From NCBI GenBank assembly GCA_905234125.1, contig CAJOGQ010000007.1, positions 1-43,733 on the forward strand: a DNA stretch of 43,733 nucleotides, written 5' to 3'. Position 1 is the stretch's first letter; each line of letters begins with the position of its first letter. Shown in pieces: positions 18,002 to 27,719 of this stretch. The stretch comes from an uncultured Bacteroidaceae bacterium (GTDB lineage: Bacteria > Bacteroidota > Bacteroidia > Bacteroidales > Bacteroidaceae). Position numbers and translations under genes: made by a program. The notes under the pieces are model-generated. The model worked only from the letters and a program-made list of their open reading frames with translations. It was not told the DNA's origin and did no database searches.

Positions 18002-18042
18002 CAACATTTTGTTGGAATGAGAAAGAGTTTTCCTGAAAATAT

Positions 18043-21018
18043 TCATTTTTTTAGTGTCTTCTGTGCTTCACTGAGGCGTTTGAGGGCTTTTTCGATGAGG
18101 TCATGTGTACCAGAACCGTCATTTACATACTGCACCACCATGTCAGCATAGTCGATAGCTTCGCGCAGTTCTGTAGTTTTGTTACGGATGTTTTTTGTCT
18201 CTGTAAGCAATGGCAGCAATTCGCTGAGGTCTTCTGGTTCGGCGAGGTTGCCGGGACGCATGGTGTTGATGGCCATGTTGAGGGCGGAGGTGACTGCATT
18301 CACTTCTTCTTGTTTCAGTTCCTTAACCGATTTGCTGACAATCTTCTCGGCAGTCTCCATCTGAGTGAGCAGACGGGCATAGCCATTGGGAGCCCATGGA
18401 GAGAAGGCGGGCACCTTCACGGCGAGGGCATTCCATGCGTTTTGGCTTTCCACACGTTCCTTGGCAATCTGGAGTGCCTGTTCAAGATTGGTCTTGTCAA
18501 CACCTCTCTTGGTCTTTTGTTTGGCACCAGTTGACACGTTCAGACGTAGGTAGTGAGTGGAGTGGTCGGTCTGGTAGTAGTCTGGCTGGAATTGCTTACC
18601 ATTGAGAGTGAGGGTGAAGAGGTTGTCACCATACTTGCTGTCGAGAGTGGCGGCGTTCAACTGAATCTCGTTGAGGTTGGACGAGAGGGCGAAGTCTGCA
18701 TCTTTCCATTCCTTCACGTCAGGGGTGGCCATGACCAGTGGTCCATACATGATAGCGCCCACCCATTGTGGGTCGAACGGAGTGCGTGTCTCGTTCTTGC
18801 CTGTGGCAGCGAGATCCATCTTGTCAGGCCCCCAATTGATGTGCTTGGTGAAGGGCATGAAGACTTCAACCCTGTCCCCATCTTGCCATTCACGGTTGGG
18901 TATCTCCACGTATGAGCAAGGTTGGTAGGTCTTGGCAATGGACTTCCCATTTAGCTTCACATCGAAGCCCTTTGTTGCCCAGTAGGGTACACGCAGTTTG
19001 AGCGTAAAGGTGGCACCTTTCGTCTTGTCGGTTCGCCTCACGGTCAGCGTGCTGTTCTCTGCTGGCCACTGGCAATTCTGTTCGATGGTCACGCCTTGCT
19101 CTTCCCATTGTGCGACAGTGGGCAGATAGAGTGCCACCCACATCGTCTTGTCATTCACGAAGTAGGCAGCCTCTTGATACTTCACATGGTTCTCCACACC
19201 AGTACCACCACAGCAAGTGGCCTGTGGGGTCTCGTTGCCGTATGGCTTGATGGCGTTCATTCCTACTGCATATTGATAAGTAACGCCCCAATAGTCAGGA
19301 TGCACAGAACCGACAATCTGGTTGTAGAGGATGCGCTCGTAGTAATCCATATATTCCGCATTGTCAGGGTCGAAGCAGTTGAGGTCTTTCGTGAGTTTTG
19401 CGAGATTGTAGGCACAGCAGGTCTCGTTGATGTCGGGATTTGGATACATGTTACGCTGATGGTCGCTCATCACGCTGGTGTTCATCGAGAGTATCTGCGA
19501 GTAGGGCTGACGGAACATTTCACCATTTCCCACGCCACCCATAGCGTATGCATAACGTCCCTGCACCAGATTCCAGAAGTTGTAGGCAAGGTTGTAGTAA
19601 TAAGGATTGCCGTTGGTGATGTAAGAACGTAAGGCGCCGACAATCATGGGGATGTGTTGGTTGGCGTGGCGTGTGCGGATGTCATCCACATTCTTAGCCA
19701 CAGGGTCGAAGAACGCTGGGGAGTCGAAGCAGTTGGATGCCTCGATGAGGTGAGCTTTTTCGGTGGGGTCGCTGACCATTTCTGCCAGACGTGCCAACGA
19801 TTCTGCCATACCTCCCACTTCGCCAGCGATGTACATGTTCCACATCTCGTAACGGTTGCCAGGCTTTGCCTGCCTCTCTGCCTTGTCGCCATCTGCCTTG
19901 ACGTAGGTGCGGTAGTGCATGCGGTTCCAAACCCAAAGTCCCATGTCTTTGGCAATGAGGAGGGCTTTGGCTGAGATGTCCTTATCGTCGATGTTGTTGG
20001 CGATGTCGATGAGACCAGCCAGTTGCTTGTGGATGGTGTAGTAAGGAGCCCACACCCAATCTTCATTATTGTACGCGCGATAACATTCGATGAGGGCAGG
20101 GTGGGCGGCAGGGATGGCATTCAGATAGCCATAACCATAGTGGCGGTAGTCCTTCTTGTATTCGTCGAAGGCCTTCCAATTGCCTTTCATATCCTTGAGT
20201 ACTTCCTCTGGTGCATAATCGCGTGCTTCCCAATAGCGGTTCAATGTGCTGTCCCATACGAAGGTGCGCTCCTGGCATGCACGCAGTTCATCCACCATGC
20301 GACGGATGCGTTTCATCAGTTCTGCTTTCTGGGCTGGATCTGTGGCTGATGCGTAAGCAAAAGCTAACGCACTCATGTAGTGCCCAGACCCATGTCCCTT
20401 CAGTTTCGTAGTGGGGGAGTCCCAACCGTCAGACCTCTTATAACCTTCGGTCGGGAGTCCGTAAGTGTCTCGGTAGTTGTAGAGTTGTTGGGTGACGTCC
20501 AATTCCAAGAGGGTCTTGGTGTCCAAATCCTTATTGTGTGATAACCGATTGTCTTTCTGTAGATAAACTTTGTTTAGCGGAAGTGGTTGTGCAATGGGAG
20601 TTTTCTGAGGGACATCCCAAGGTTTGCTGGTTACCGTGACATTAGCTGTGATGGGATAGCCGTTTTCGGTGGTGTTGTCGCCAATAATGAAACCATTCAC
20701 TGCGTAGGTCTTTCCCACAGGTGTGATGTCAGGGTTGGCTTCCTGTTGCTCGATGGAAAGAAGAGCATTCGTCCATTTGGTTTGGCGCCATTCGTGGGTG
20801 CCGTCGCTGTAGGTAACCCACACCTGCCAAGGCAGACGGGGTGCTGTGCCGACAGGCGTTTCCACTTGGATGGGCTCCACTTTCACGATGGTGCGCTGTT
20901 TGGCTTTCGATGCAGCCAGGGGAGCATGGGCAGGGGTAGTGGAGTCCTTCGCCGATAGGGGCAAGGAGAGGCAGAGTCCTACGGCTCCGCAGAGGATAAG
21001 TTTGTAGTTTTTCGTCAT
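18043..21018 (-). CDS. GH127-type beta-L-arabinofuranosidase, multi-domain
   Basis: This 991-residue secreted enzyme (signal peptide about 1-23) belongs to the DUF1680 glycosidase group (GH127, possibly GH146). By comparison with the known HypBA1 site, Zn ligands are Glu532 and Cys534 in NETCCAYN and Cys602/Cys603 in ATCCGGTG. Cys602 would be the nucleophile, and Glu500 in GVGNGEMF is the probable acid/base. Residues 40-135 form an Ig-like domain (VWVTYSDGTHEW) placed before the catalytic core. The last 130 residues are a helical FIVAR-like tail. It should release arabinofuranose from plant arabinans or extensin-type glycans. No SusCD pair or other CAZyme adjoins it, so it is not in an obvious polysaccharide locus. 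Confidence 0.88.
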   Translation of the reverse strand: MTKNYKLILCGAVGLCLSLPLSAKDSTTPAHAPLAASKAKQRTIVKVEPIQVETPVGTAPRLPWQVWVTYSDGTHEWRQTKWTNALLSIEQQEANPDITPVGKTYAVNGFIIGDNTTENGYPITANVTVTSKPWDVPQKTPIAQPLPLNKVYLQKDNRLSHNKDLDTKTLLELDVTQQLYNYRDTYGLPTEGYKRSDGWDSPTTKLKGHGSGHYMSALAFAYASATDPAQKAELMKRIRRMVDELRACQERTFVWDSTLNRYWEARDYAPEEVLKDMKGNWKAFDEYKKDYRHYGYGYLNAIPAAHPALIECYRAYNNEDWVWAPYYTIHKQLAGLIDIANNIDDKDISAKALLIAKDMGLWVWNRMHYRTYVKADGDKAERQAKPGNRYEMWNMYIAGEVGGMAESLARLAEMVSDPTEKAHLIEASNCFDSPAFFDPVAKNVDDIRTRHANQHIPMIVGALRSYITNGNPYYYNLAYNFWNLVQGRYAYAMGGVGNGEMFRQPYSQILSMNTSVMSDHQRNMYPNPDINETCCAYNLAKLTKDLNCFDPDNAEYMDYYERILYNQIVGSVHPDYWGVTYQYAVGMNAIKPYGNETPQATCCGGTGVENHVKYQEAAYFVNDKTMWVALYLPTVAQWEEQGVTIEQNCQWPAENSTLTVRRTDKTKGATFTLKLRVPYWATKGFDVKLNGKSIAKTYQPCSYVEIPNREWQDGDRVEVFMPFTKHINWGPDKMDLAATGKNETRTPFDPQWVGAIMYGPLVMATPDVKEWKDADFALSSNLNEIQLNAATLDSKYGDNLFTLTLNGKQFQPDYYQTDHSTHYLRLNVSTGAKQKTKRGVDKTNLEQALQIAKERVESQNAWNALAVKVPAFSPWAPNGYARLLTQMETAEKIVSKSVKELKQEEVNAVTSALNMAINTMRPGNLAEPEDLSELLPLLTETKNIRNKTTELREAIDYADMVVQYVNDGSGTHDLIEKALKRLSEAQKTLKK

Positions 21019-21142
21019 AGTTGTGAATCTAACAGTTGAAAATTTTTGGTAAAATTAGGTATTTCCTATGATATAAGGTGTATGCGAAGAAGAAAAAACA
21101 TGAAATTCGTATTTTTGTCTTATCTTTTTGGATTATTTTGCC

Positions 21143-21150
21143 TAACTTTG
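21143..21150 (+). promoter_or_regulatory. -7 box for the 21284-24192 unit
   Basis: TAACTTTG followed by CAG is a full match. The transcript would have a leader of about 130 nt that includes GGGAAATTCCCC (21174-21185), a short palindrome. The -33 element is not convincing. Confidence 0.45.
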
Positions 21151-21283
21151 CAGTCGAAGAATGGGGTTTTAGGGAAATTCCCCTTCACGGTAGGGATTTG
21201 TATCATGGCAGAGAATTGGATTGTCCTTACATTTGCAATGGTAAAAAATATCTGTAACTTTTAAGAAAAAAATGACAGGAGAT

Positions 21284-22522
21284 ATGAAAAGATTACTGAC
21301 TTTGATTTTGGCGATTGTTCCATTGCTCAGCATGGCACAGGATGACCTCTATTTCACTTCTTCCAAGAAGGAGAAGGAAAAGCGTCAGCAAACGACTTCG
21401 GCATCAATGGCCGCAAGGACAACAACCGTCGTTGCTCCCACCACGGTGGACTACAATAGCAATCGGCGTAGTGAGGATGAATACAACCGCCGTTATGTGT
21501 ATGGCGGTGAGTACCAAAACGCAGGTGGTGCGTATGCCGAAGACACAGCAAGTGTAGACTCTGTGGAGCCCCGTTACGACCTTGAAGATCCAGAATTGGA
21601 TTATCGCTTCTCGCGTCGTATCGTTCGCTTCCACAACCCTCGGCTCTATGCTTTGGCCAGTCCCTATTATTGGGATCTCTACTATGGCTATGGGGCTTGG
21701 GATTACCTCTACGACCCATGGGATCCTTGGTACTGGCACTATGGCTGGGGCTATGGTTGGACTTGGGGACCTTGGGACTGCTGGTATGGCAGTATATGGG
21801 GATGGCACCATCCTTATGCCTGGTCTTATTGGGGATGGGGACCCAGTTGGGGTGGCACCGTTCATTACACCCACTATCGCAACACGTTGCCTCGCATGGC
21901 CAACTCTGCACGTGGACACATGGCGGCCAACAACCGCATCCGCACGAATGCTTTGGGAGGACGCACCATGATGGCTTCCCGTGCCAATTCCTTGACGGGG
22001 GGGCGAACCAATGCCTCTGCACGTGGAGGCCGCGCTGTTGTCCAGAATGGTCGCACCAACGTCGTCGGTACACGTACCAGCGCACAGGATATCCGTGGTC
22101 AGCGTAGCGGCACATCCTACACCGACTACGCCAATACCCGAACAGGACGTTCTACTGTCTCTGCCGAAGGTGCCCGTGCACAGGTGTTTAATCGTACTCG
22201 TGAAGGTGCTAACCAGCATGGTACCGCCACACGTGGCGGGATGAATCCGACAATGCGTTCCAACAGCAATCAGAACAGCAGTAGTCGCATCAATGTTTAT
22301 ACACCTAACAACACGCAGACGCGCACACAGGTTCAGACACAAACCCGTACTCAAACTCAGACGCCTGTCCGCACTCAGACCCCAACTCGCACCTATACTC
22401 CCACCACGCGTAGTTCTTCCTCCATGGGAGGAGGTAGCTTCGGAGGCGGTAGTCGTGGTGGCGGCAGCTTCGGAGGTGGAGGCGGTAGCCGTGGTGGAGG
22501 TGGCGGTGGTGGTCGCCGTTGA
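21284..22522 (+). CDS. Secreted Trp/Tyr- and Gly-rich low-complexity protein
   Basis: This 412-residue protein has a signal peptide (MKRLLTLILAIVPLLSMAQ). The start at 21284 is preferred over the ATG at 21272 because AGGAG lies 3-7 bases before it and the signal begins there. The mature part has three zones: an acidic/basic linker to about residue 125; an aromatic block with many W, Y, G and D residues (about 128-200); and a long Arg/Asn/Thr/Gly-rich tail with QTRTQTQT runs, ending in GGGSFGGGSRGG-type repeats. No family is recognised. Such composition suits a surface, adhesive or matrix protein. It stands 59 bp before the FadL-type porin gene, likely in one transcript. Confidence 0.65.
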   Translation: MKRLLTLILAIVPLLSMAQDDLYFTSSKKEKEKRQQTTSASMAARTTTVVAPTTVDYNSNRRSEDEYNRRYVYGGEYQNAGGAYAEDTASVDSVEPRYDLEDPELDYRFSRRIVRFHNPRLYALASPYYWDLYYGYGAWDYLYDPWDPWYWHYGWGYGWTWGPWDCWYGSIWGWHHPYAWSYWGWGPSWGGTVHYTHYRNTLPRMANSARGHMAANNRIRTNALGGRTMMASRANSLTGGRTNASARGGRAVVQNGRTNVVGTRTSAQDIRGQRSGTSYTDYANTRTGRSTVSAEGARAQVFNRTREGANQHGTATRGGMNPTMRSNSNQNSSSRINVYTPNNTQTRTQVQTQTRTQTQTPVRTQTPTRTYTPTTRSSSSMGGGSFGGGSRGGGSFGGGGGSRGGGGGGGRR

Positions 22523-22581
22523 TACCCATGCTTTCAGAGATGACACAAATGAATGTTACACATTATTAATATAAAAGACAC

Positions 22582-24192
22582 ATGAAGACATTTGGAAAAT
22601 ATATCTTGTTGAGCGCCCTGCTGAGCATGCCAGGCATGATGCATGCGCAGGCCGTCTATTCACAGGACAGTTATGATGCGCAGACGATGGCCAACAGCGA
22701 CCTGAATGGAACGGCTCGTTTCATCTCGATGGGTGGTGCGCTGGGCGCCTTGGGTGGCGATATCAGCGTGATGAGCACTAATCCCGCTGGAACGGGCATG
22801 TATCGCAAGAGCGATGCGGCCATCAGTTTCAGTGGCGTCTTTGCCGGCGAGGGTGCGAGAGGACACGATGGTTCACGCATGTCGTTAGACCAGGGTGGTG
22901 TGCTCATCGCCTTCGATATGGATGCTCCCACCAGCAAGGGGCTTCAATTCGTCAATTTTGGTGTAAACTATCAGAAGAAGCGCAACTTCTTGGGCAATCA
23001 CCACATCAATGTGCAGAACCTGGGTGGCATCTACGGCCAAACCAATCAGATTGCCGACCTGTGTTCCTATGCATGGGATGACACCTATACCAGTGGTTAC
23101 AATTGTTATGGTACATTGGCCGACATGAGTGCGTGTATCTTTAATTCACCCAACCGTCGTGACGGCATTCTTTATGAGTCCTATTATGACAAGGATGGAA
23201 ATTTCCTTGGCGATGACCTGTTTGATCCGGACAGTCCCGACTATCTCACCAAAGCCAACGAAGAGAAGGTTGCTCAGATTGACTATCAAGGCATCGGTGC
23301 AGAGAGTGCTTATTATGAGCGAGCCACATACGGTGCCAACGTTCAGGCCGACCTCAACTTGTCGTTCAACGTGAGCGACCAGTTCTTCATCGGGGCTTCC
23401 GTGGGTGTTTACGACATTGACTACAGTCGTGAATCCTTCTATCAGGAGCATGATGTGGATGGTTATGTGTACGATTTCTCCAACTGGTACAAGACCACTG
23501 GCGACGGATTTGATGTCAAGCTGGGTTTCATCTGTCGTCCTATGGAGGACAGTCCCTTCCGCATTGGTGCCTACGTACATACCCCCACATGGTATCGCAT
23601 GACCGACTCCAATGGCTCCACGCTCTATATGGATGACAATTTCATTGCAGATCGCTATAATTCCGAATTTGAATACAAGTACCGCACGCCTTGGAAGTTC
23701 GGCTTCAGCCTTGGACACACCATCGGCAACAAGGTCGCCCTTGGCGCAGAGTATGAGTTTCAGGATTTGGGCTCAGCTCATTACAGCGAGAAGGACGGCC
23801 ATTCTTCGCTCTATTACAAAAACATGAACCAAATCACCAAGAAGACGCTTCGTGGACAGCACACCTTGAAGTTGGGTGCTGAGTTCAAGCCTGTCGAGGC
23901 TTTCTCCATCCGTTTGGGTTACAACTTCGTCTCCTCACCCTTCAAGAACGATGCCTTCCGCACGATTGGCTACGACAGCGCCTACACTGAGACCGACTAC
24001 ATCAACTGGAAAGCCATCAACCGCTTTGCTGTAGGTCTGGGCTATCGCTACAAGAGTGGCTATATGGATCTCGCTTGGCAGTATCAAGCACAGAAGGGCG
24101 ACTTCTACGCCTTCGATGAGGTGAATCTCGAACCCACCAAGATCAGCGCCAACCGTTCACAACTGCTGGCCACCTTTGGATTCAGATTCTAA
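22582..24192 (+). CDS. FadL/OmpP1/TodX-family outer-membrane channel
   Basis: This 536-residue protein has a signal peptide ending MHA-Q (about residue 22). It carries the FadL family N-terminal hatch motif with GTARFISMGGALGALGGD and MSTNPAGTGMYRKSD. The rest is strand-rich with aromatic girdles and ends in ATFGFRF, a typical outer-membrane C-terminal Phe signal. FadL channels import hydrophobic compounds. Bacteroidetes relatives are often labelled hemin receptors without proof. The substrate is not visible. It is convergent with the GIN-domain lipoprotein gene, with 8 bp between the stops. Confidence 0.82.
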   Translation: MKTFGKYILLSALLSMPGMMHAQAVYSQDSYDAQTMANSDLNGTARFISMGGALGALGGDISVMSTNPAGTGMYRKSDAAISFSGVFAGEGARGHDGSRMSLDQGGVLIAFDMDAPTSKGLQFVNFGVNYQKKRNFLGNHHINVQNLGGIYGQTNQIADLCSYAWDDTYTSGYNCYGTLADMSACIFNSPNRRDGILYESYYDKDGNFLGDDLFDPDSPDYLTKANEEKVAQIDYQGIGAESAYYERATYGANVQADLNLSFNVSDQFFIGASVGVYDIDYSRESFYQEHDVDGYVYDFSNWYKTTGDGFDVKLGFICRPMEDSPFRIGAYVHTPTWYRMTDSNGSTLYMDDNFIADRYNSEFEYKYRTPWKFGFSLGHTIGNKVALGAEYEFQDLGSAHYSEKDGHSSLYYKNMNQITKKTLRGQHTLKLGAEFKPVEAFSIRLGYNFVSSPFKNDAFRTIGYDSAYTETDYINWKAINRFAVGLGYRYKSGYMDLAWQYQAQKGDFYAFDEVNLEPTKISANRSQLLATFGFRF

Positions 24193-24200
24193 AAGGTAAG

Positions 24201-24929
24201 TCACTTTTCAGCTAATTCGTTGAAAAGGTTCTTGTCGTTCGGATTCTTGATGTGCGTCTCCTTCGCCTTGCCCGTCAGCTTGATTGTTTGAGTGCCGTCG
24301 TTGAGGATGGTGAGCACATCCACATCCACGTTCAGATTGATATGCGCTGAACTGCGCGAATAGACAGAGGCATCCTGAGCATGCAAATCAGCGATGTTCA
24401 CCTCTCCCACATGGGTGGATTGCAGACTGAAAGTCATGCAGTCCACCTTTCCTATGTTCATCGACCCCGTGCCGAGCACACCCAACTGCAGGTCATCCAC
24501 CAGCCAGGTGTCCCGACTCGTGAATCCGCCGTTGCCACACACGCTCACGCATTGTAGGGTAGGGCACGACACATACATCTTCACGTTGCTCGTGTTGCCA
24601 TAGAGGTTGAAGTCGTTGTTGCCCTCATTGCCTACGCTCACCGTCAGCAGGTTGCTGTCGAAGTCCGCCTTCACATAGTTGAGCGTGACGCTGTCGCCCT
24701 CCATCTCCACGTTGTAGTCGCCCTGCGTGTAGTACACGTCGATGCTTCCCAGGTTCGTGAGGTAGTTGAAGTCCTGAGGAACGTGGATGTTCCTCCTGAC
24801 AATGTTCCTTTTCTTTTCCGTCTTCTCCGTCGTTGGCTGAGTTTCCTGTCCCTCCTGCTTGGGGGCATCCTTACGGCAAGCACCCAACAGCACCAACGTC
24901 GCGACGGTCATAATCAATCCATATTTCAT
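24201..24929 (-). CDS. GIN-domain (DUF2807) lipoprotein
   Basis: This 242-residue protein starts at 24929 with MKYGLIMTVATLVLLGAC, a lipoprotein signal with LGAC lipobox. The ATG further upstream (24977) falls upstream of the -7 box and cannot be used. After a polar linker (QTTEKTEKKRN type), the body is a right-handed beta-helix-like repeat of short strands (LQLGVLGTGSMNIGKV, FSLQSTHVGEVNIADL), as in head-GIN/DUF2807 putative adhesins. Function in this family is unproven. A consensus promoter lies at 24948-24978. Confidence 0.78.
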   Translation of the reverse strand: MKYGLIMTVATLVLLGACRKDAPKQEGQETQPTTEKTEKKRNIVRRNIHVPQDFNYLTNLGSIDVYYTQGDYNVEMEGDSVTLNYVKADFDSNLLTVSVGNEGNNDFNLYGNTSNVKMYVSCPTLQCVSVCGNGGFTSRDTWLVDDLQLGVLGTGSMNIGKVDCMTFSLQSTHVGEVNIADLHAQDASVYSRSSAHINLNVDVDVLTILNDGTQTIKLTGKAKETHIKNPNDKNLFNELAEK

Positions 24930-24947
24930 AAGTTCCAAAATTTCTTG

Positions 24948-24978
24948 CAAAGGTACGATTAAGTGCGCACAATACAAA
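24948..24978 (-). promoter_or_regulatory. Consensus promoter of the GIN-domain gene
   Basis: The minus strand has TTTG (24975-24978), a 19-bp spacer and TACCTTTG (24948-24955) followed by CA. It lies 18 bp before the ATG at 24929, giving a very short leader, and rules out the start at 24977. Confidence 0.7.
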
Positions 24979-25147
24979 AGAAAAACCTTTTTTCTCTCAA
25001 CTTTTCATCATTTTCCATTGGCATATGGCCTGTTTTGCCTACCATTTGCAATGGCAAAACAAAAGACAGAACTAATATTTCATTGATGAATTTGATTAGA
25101 TTAACATCCTTTAACAGAATTCATGCGTGTATGTCATTAAAACTTCG

Positions 25148-25155
25148 TACCTTTG
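25148..25155 (+). promoter_or_regulatory. -7 box of the tRNA-Glu pair
   Basis: TACCTTTG followed by CA, 24 bp before the first tRNA. The -33 element is weak. Confidence 0.55.
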
Positions 25156-25179
25156 CACCCGCAAACGGAAAAAGGTAAT

Positions 25180-25251
25180 GGCGCTTTCGTCTAGCGGCTA
25201 GGACACATGCCTCTCACGCATGGAACACGAGTTCGATTCTCGTAGGCGCTA
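25180..25251 (+). tRNA. tRNA-Glu (anticodon CTC)
   Basis: A complete 72-nt cloverleaf. The acceptor GGCGCTT pairs with AGGCGCT (two G-U pairs). The D arm is GTC...GAC, the anticodon stem CATGC/GCATG with loop CTCTCAC (anticodon CTC, codon GAG), and the T stem ACGAG/CTCGT with loop TTCGATT. CCA is not encoded. It is the first of a tandem pair. Confidence 0.93.
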
Positions 25252-25285
25252 CATAAATTCCGGAATCAAGCCTTCATGGGCAAAG

Positions 25286-25357
25286 GGCGCTTTCGTCTAG
25301 CGGCTAGGACACATGCCTCTCACGCATGGAACACGGGTTCGATTCCCGTAGGCGCTA
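25286..25357 (+). tRNA. tRNA-Glu (anticodon CTC), second copy
   Basis: Identical to the first copy except for a compensatory pair in the T stem: ACGGG/CCCGT replaces ACGAG/CTCGT. The gap between the copies is 34 nt. A strong terminator follows four bases later, so both are probably one transcript. Confidence 0.93.
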
Positions 25358-25360
25358 CTA

Positions 25361-25395
25361 AAAACAGCAGAATCCACATCGGGTTCTGCTGTTTT
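25361..25395 (+). terminator. Intrinsic terminator after the tRNA pair
   Basis: Perfect 12-bp stem AAAACAGCAGAA (25361-25372) with TTCTGCTGTTTT (25384-25395), ending in a T-run. Confidence 0.85.
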
Positions 25396-25470
25396 CGTAT
25401 AGATTTTAATAATTCCGTAACGAATTGTTTCGGAAGTGTCATGCCAAACGAAAGCTTGATGGCATAAGAA

Positions 25471-25501
25471 AAGGGGAAGATCGAGATGCGATCTTCCCCT
25501 T
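25471..25501 (-). terminator. Terminator of pgk
   Basis: Perfect 13-bp stem AAGGGGAAGATCG (25471-25483) with CGATCTTCCCCTT (25489-25501), loop of five. On the minus strand it runs into TTTTCTT. It is symmetrical enough to act in both directions. Confidence 0.85.
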
Positions 25502-25524
25502 GATTTTGTCTGTGCGGGAATGGA

Positions 25525-26793
25525 TTATTCGCCCTTGACGGCTGCGATGCCGGGGAGAACCTTGCCTTCGATGGCCTCGAGGAGGGCACCACCACCTGTG
25601 GAGATGTAGGACACCTTGTCGGCCAGACCGAACTTGTTGACGCATGCCACTGAGTCGCCACCGCCAATGAGGGAGAAGGCGCCTTCCTGAGTGGCCTTGG
25701 CTACTGCCTCACCTACGGCACGTGAACCTACAGCAAACTCATCGCTCTCGAAGCAGCCTGCGGGACCGTTCCAGAGGATGGTCTTGGCACCTTCGATGGC
25801 CTTAGCGAACTTGGCCTGGCTCACAGGGCCAACGTCGAGACCTTCCCAACCGTCCTCGATGGCGTTGGATGGGAATATCTTCTTCTCAGCACCGGGCTTG
25901 AGAGAGAATGTGGAGAAGTCGAAGCCGTTGCAGCATACGGAATCCTCACCGAGCACGAGCTCTACACCGTTCTTCTTGGCGAGTTCCTCAACGCCGAGGG
26001 CGATGTCGAGCTTGTCGAGCTCAACGATGGAATTGCCGATTTCGCCGCCGTGAGCCTTCATGAAGGTGTAGGTCATGCCACCGCAGAGGATGAGCTTGTC
26101 CACCTTGCCGAGGAGGTTCTCGATGATGCCAATCTTGGTGGAAACCTTGGAACCACCCATGATGGCTACGAATGGGCGCTTGATGTTATTGAGCACGTTG
26201 TCAACAGCTTGCACTTCCTTCTCCATGAGGAGACCGAGCATCACGTCGTTCTTGTCGAAGTAGTCGGCGATGACAGCGGTGGAAGCGTGCTTGCGGTGAG
26301 CGGTACCAAAGGCGTCCATCACCCAGCAGTCGGCGTAGGAAGCGAGCTTCTTGGCGAACTCCTTCTGGCTTGCCTTCATAGCCTTCTTGGCCTCGTCGTA
26401 CTCGGGAGTGCCTTTCTCCACGCCTACTGGCTTGCCTTCCTCTTCGGGATAGTAACGGAGGTTTTCGAGCAGAAGCACTTCGCCTGGCTTGAGGGCTGCG
26501 GCCTGAGCGTCAGCCTTCTGACAGTCGTCGGCGAACTGAACTGGAACACCAAGTGCCTCGCTCACGGCTGGAACGATCTGCTTGAGTGAGAGCTCGGGCT
26601 TCACCTTACCCTTTGGCTTGCCCATGTGAGACATGATGATAAGGGCGCCGCCTTTCTCAAGGATGAGCTTGAGGGTGGGGACAGCACCGCGGATGCGAGT
26701 GTCGTCGGTGATGACGCCATTCTGGATTGGCACGTTGAAATCTACACGCACGATTGCCTTCTTACCGGCAAAGTTGTACTCATTGATAGTCAT
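25525..26793 (-). CDS. pgk: Phosphoglycerate kinase
   Basis: This 422-residue glycolytic enzyme transfers phosphate between 1,3-bisphosphoglycerate and ADP. Visible motifs are the N-terminal RVDFNVP (residues 16-22), SHMGKPKG (55-62), the AHRKHAST substrate loop, the central [12 protein letters not shown], and the C-terminal nucleotide-site [13 protein letters not shown]. Length is slightly above the bacterial norm of about 390-400. It lies 74 bp downstream of panB with no promoter visible, so read-through from panB is possible. A strong hairpin ends it. Confidence 0.97.
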   Translation of the reverse strand: MTINEYNFAGKKAIVRVDFNVPIQNGVITDDTRIRGAVPTLKLILEKGGALIIMSHMGKPKGKVKPELSLKQIVPAVSEALGVPVQFADDCQKADAQAAALKPGEVLLLENLRYYPEEEGKPVGVEKGTPEYDEAKKAMKASQKEFAKKLASYADCWVMDAFGTAHRKHASTAVIADYFDKNDVMLGLLMEKEVQAVDNVLNNIKRPFVAIMGGSKVSTKIGIIENLLGKVDKLILCGGMTYTFMKAHGGEIGNSIVELDKLDIALGVEELAKKNGVELVLGEDSVCCNGFDFSTFSLKPGAEKKIFPSNAIEDGWEGLDVGPVSQAKFAKAIEGAKTILWNGPAGCFESDEFAVGSRAVGEAVAKATQEGAFSLIGGGDSVACVNKFGLADKVSYISTGGGALLEAIEGKVLPGIAAVKGE

Positions 26794-26867
26794 AATCGCT
26801 GAATGTTTTTAAGAGTTAATAATATAGTTTCCTGTTGATTTCAAGAATCACCCAGCGCATGGGCTGG

Positions 26868-27689
26868 TTAATATTGTTCGTTCTCGTTGGGGAAGTTGCC
26901 TTCCTTCACGTCCTCGACGTAGTGGCCGATGGCATCGGTCATAATGGTGTTGAGGTCGGCATATCGGCGGAGGAACTTGGGAGAGAAGCCACGGGTCATG
27001 CCCAGCATGTCGGCAATCACCAGAACCTGTCCGTCGCATCCGCCACCGGCTCCGATGCCAATCACGGGAATCTTCAGCTCGCTGGCAACCTGAGCGGCCA
27101 ACTTGGCTGGAATCTTCTCGAGAACTACAGCGAAGCACCCTGCGTCTTCCAATGCGTGGGCATCGGTGATGAGCTTCTTGGCCTCAGCCTCTTCCTTGGC
27201 ACGGACGGTGTAGGTGCCGAATTTGTTGATGGATTGGGGAGTCAGGCCGAGGTGTCCGCAGATGGGGATGCCTGCGGCGAGAATCTTTTTGACTGCTGGA
27301 ATGATTTCCACGCCACCCTCAAGCTTGAGGGCATCGCAATGGGTCTCCTTCATGATGCGGATGGCATTGCTGACGGCTTCGGTCTCATTCACCTGATAGG
27401 TGCCAAAGGGCATGTCGCAAATGACCAGGGCTCGCTTCACACCACGCACCACGGCCTTAGCGTGGTAGATCATCTGGTCGAGGGTGATGGGTAGAGTAGT
27501 CCAGTTTCCTGCCATCACATTGCTGGCGGAATCACCCACGAGGATGATGTCGATGCCTGCATTGTCGGTGATAGTGGCTGTTGTGTAATCATACGAAGTC
27601 AACATGGCAATCTTCTTGCCTTCCGACTTCATTTGAATCAATCTGTGAGTTGTGACCTTGCGTTGGTCTTCTACTAAATATCCTGCCAT
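26868..27689 (-). CDS. panB: 3-methyl-2-oxobutanoate hydroxymethyltransferase
   Basis: This 273-residue enzyme carries out the first committed step to pantothenate, adding a hydroxymethyl group from methylene-THF to ketoisovalerate. It has [10 protein letters not shown], the metal-site [43 protein letters not shown] and [13 protein letters not shown]. The frame opens 11 codons earlier at 27722, but that ATG falls inside the -7 box at 27720-27727. The ATG at 27689 (MAGYLVED) is therefore the start. A small hairpin (CCAGC...GCTGG) follows the stop. The other pan genes are not in the window. Confidence 0.96.
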   Translation of the reverse strand: MAGYLVEDQRKVTTHRLIQMKSEGKKIAMLTSYDYTTATITDNAGIDIILVGDSASNVMAGNWTTLPITLDQMIYHAKAVVRGVKRALVICDMPFGTYQVNETEAVSNAIRIMKETHCDALKLEGGVEIIPAVKKILAAGIPICGHLGLTPQSINKFGTYTVRAKEEAEAKKLITDAHALEDAGCFAVVLEKIPAKLAAQVASELKIPVIGIGAGGGCDGQVLVIADMLGMTRGFSPKFLRRYADLNTIMTDAIGHYVEDVKEGNFPNENEQY

Positions 27690-27719
27690 TGTTTTTTGCG
27701 GTTTTATCTTAAAGAGCGA

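Noticed and set aside
21404-22546. 380-codon minus ORF opposite the Gly-rich protein
   Set aside because: Arises from low-complexity codon use on the plus strand (Thr/Ala/Ile-rich translation) and has no signal or promoter.
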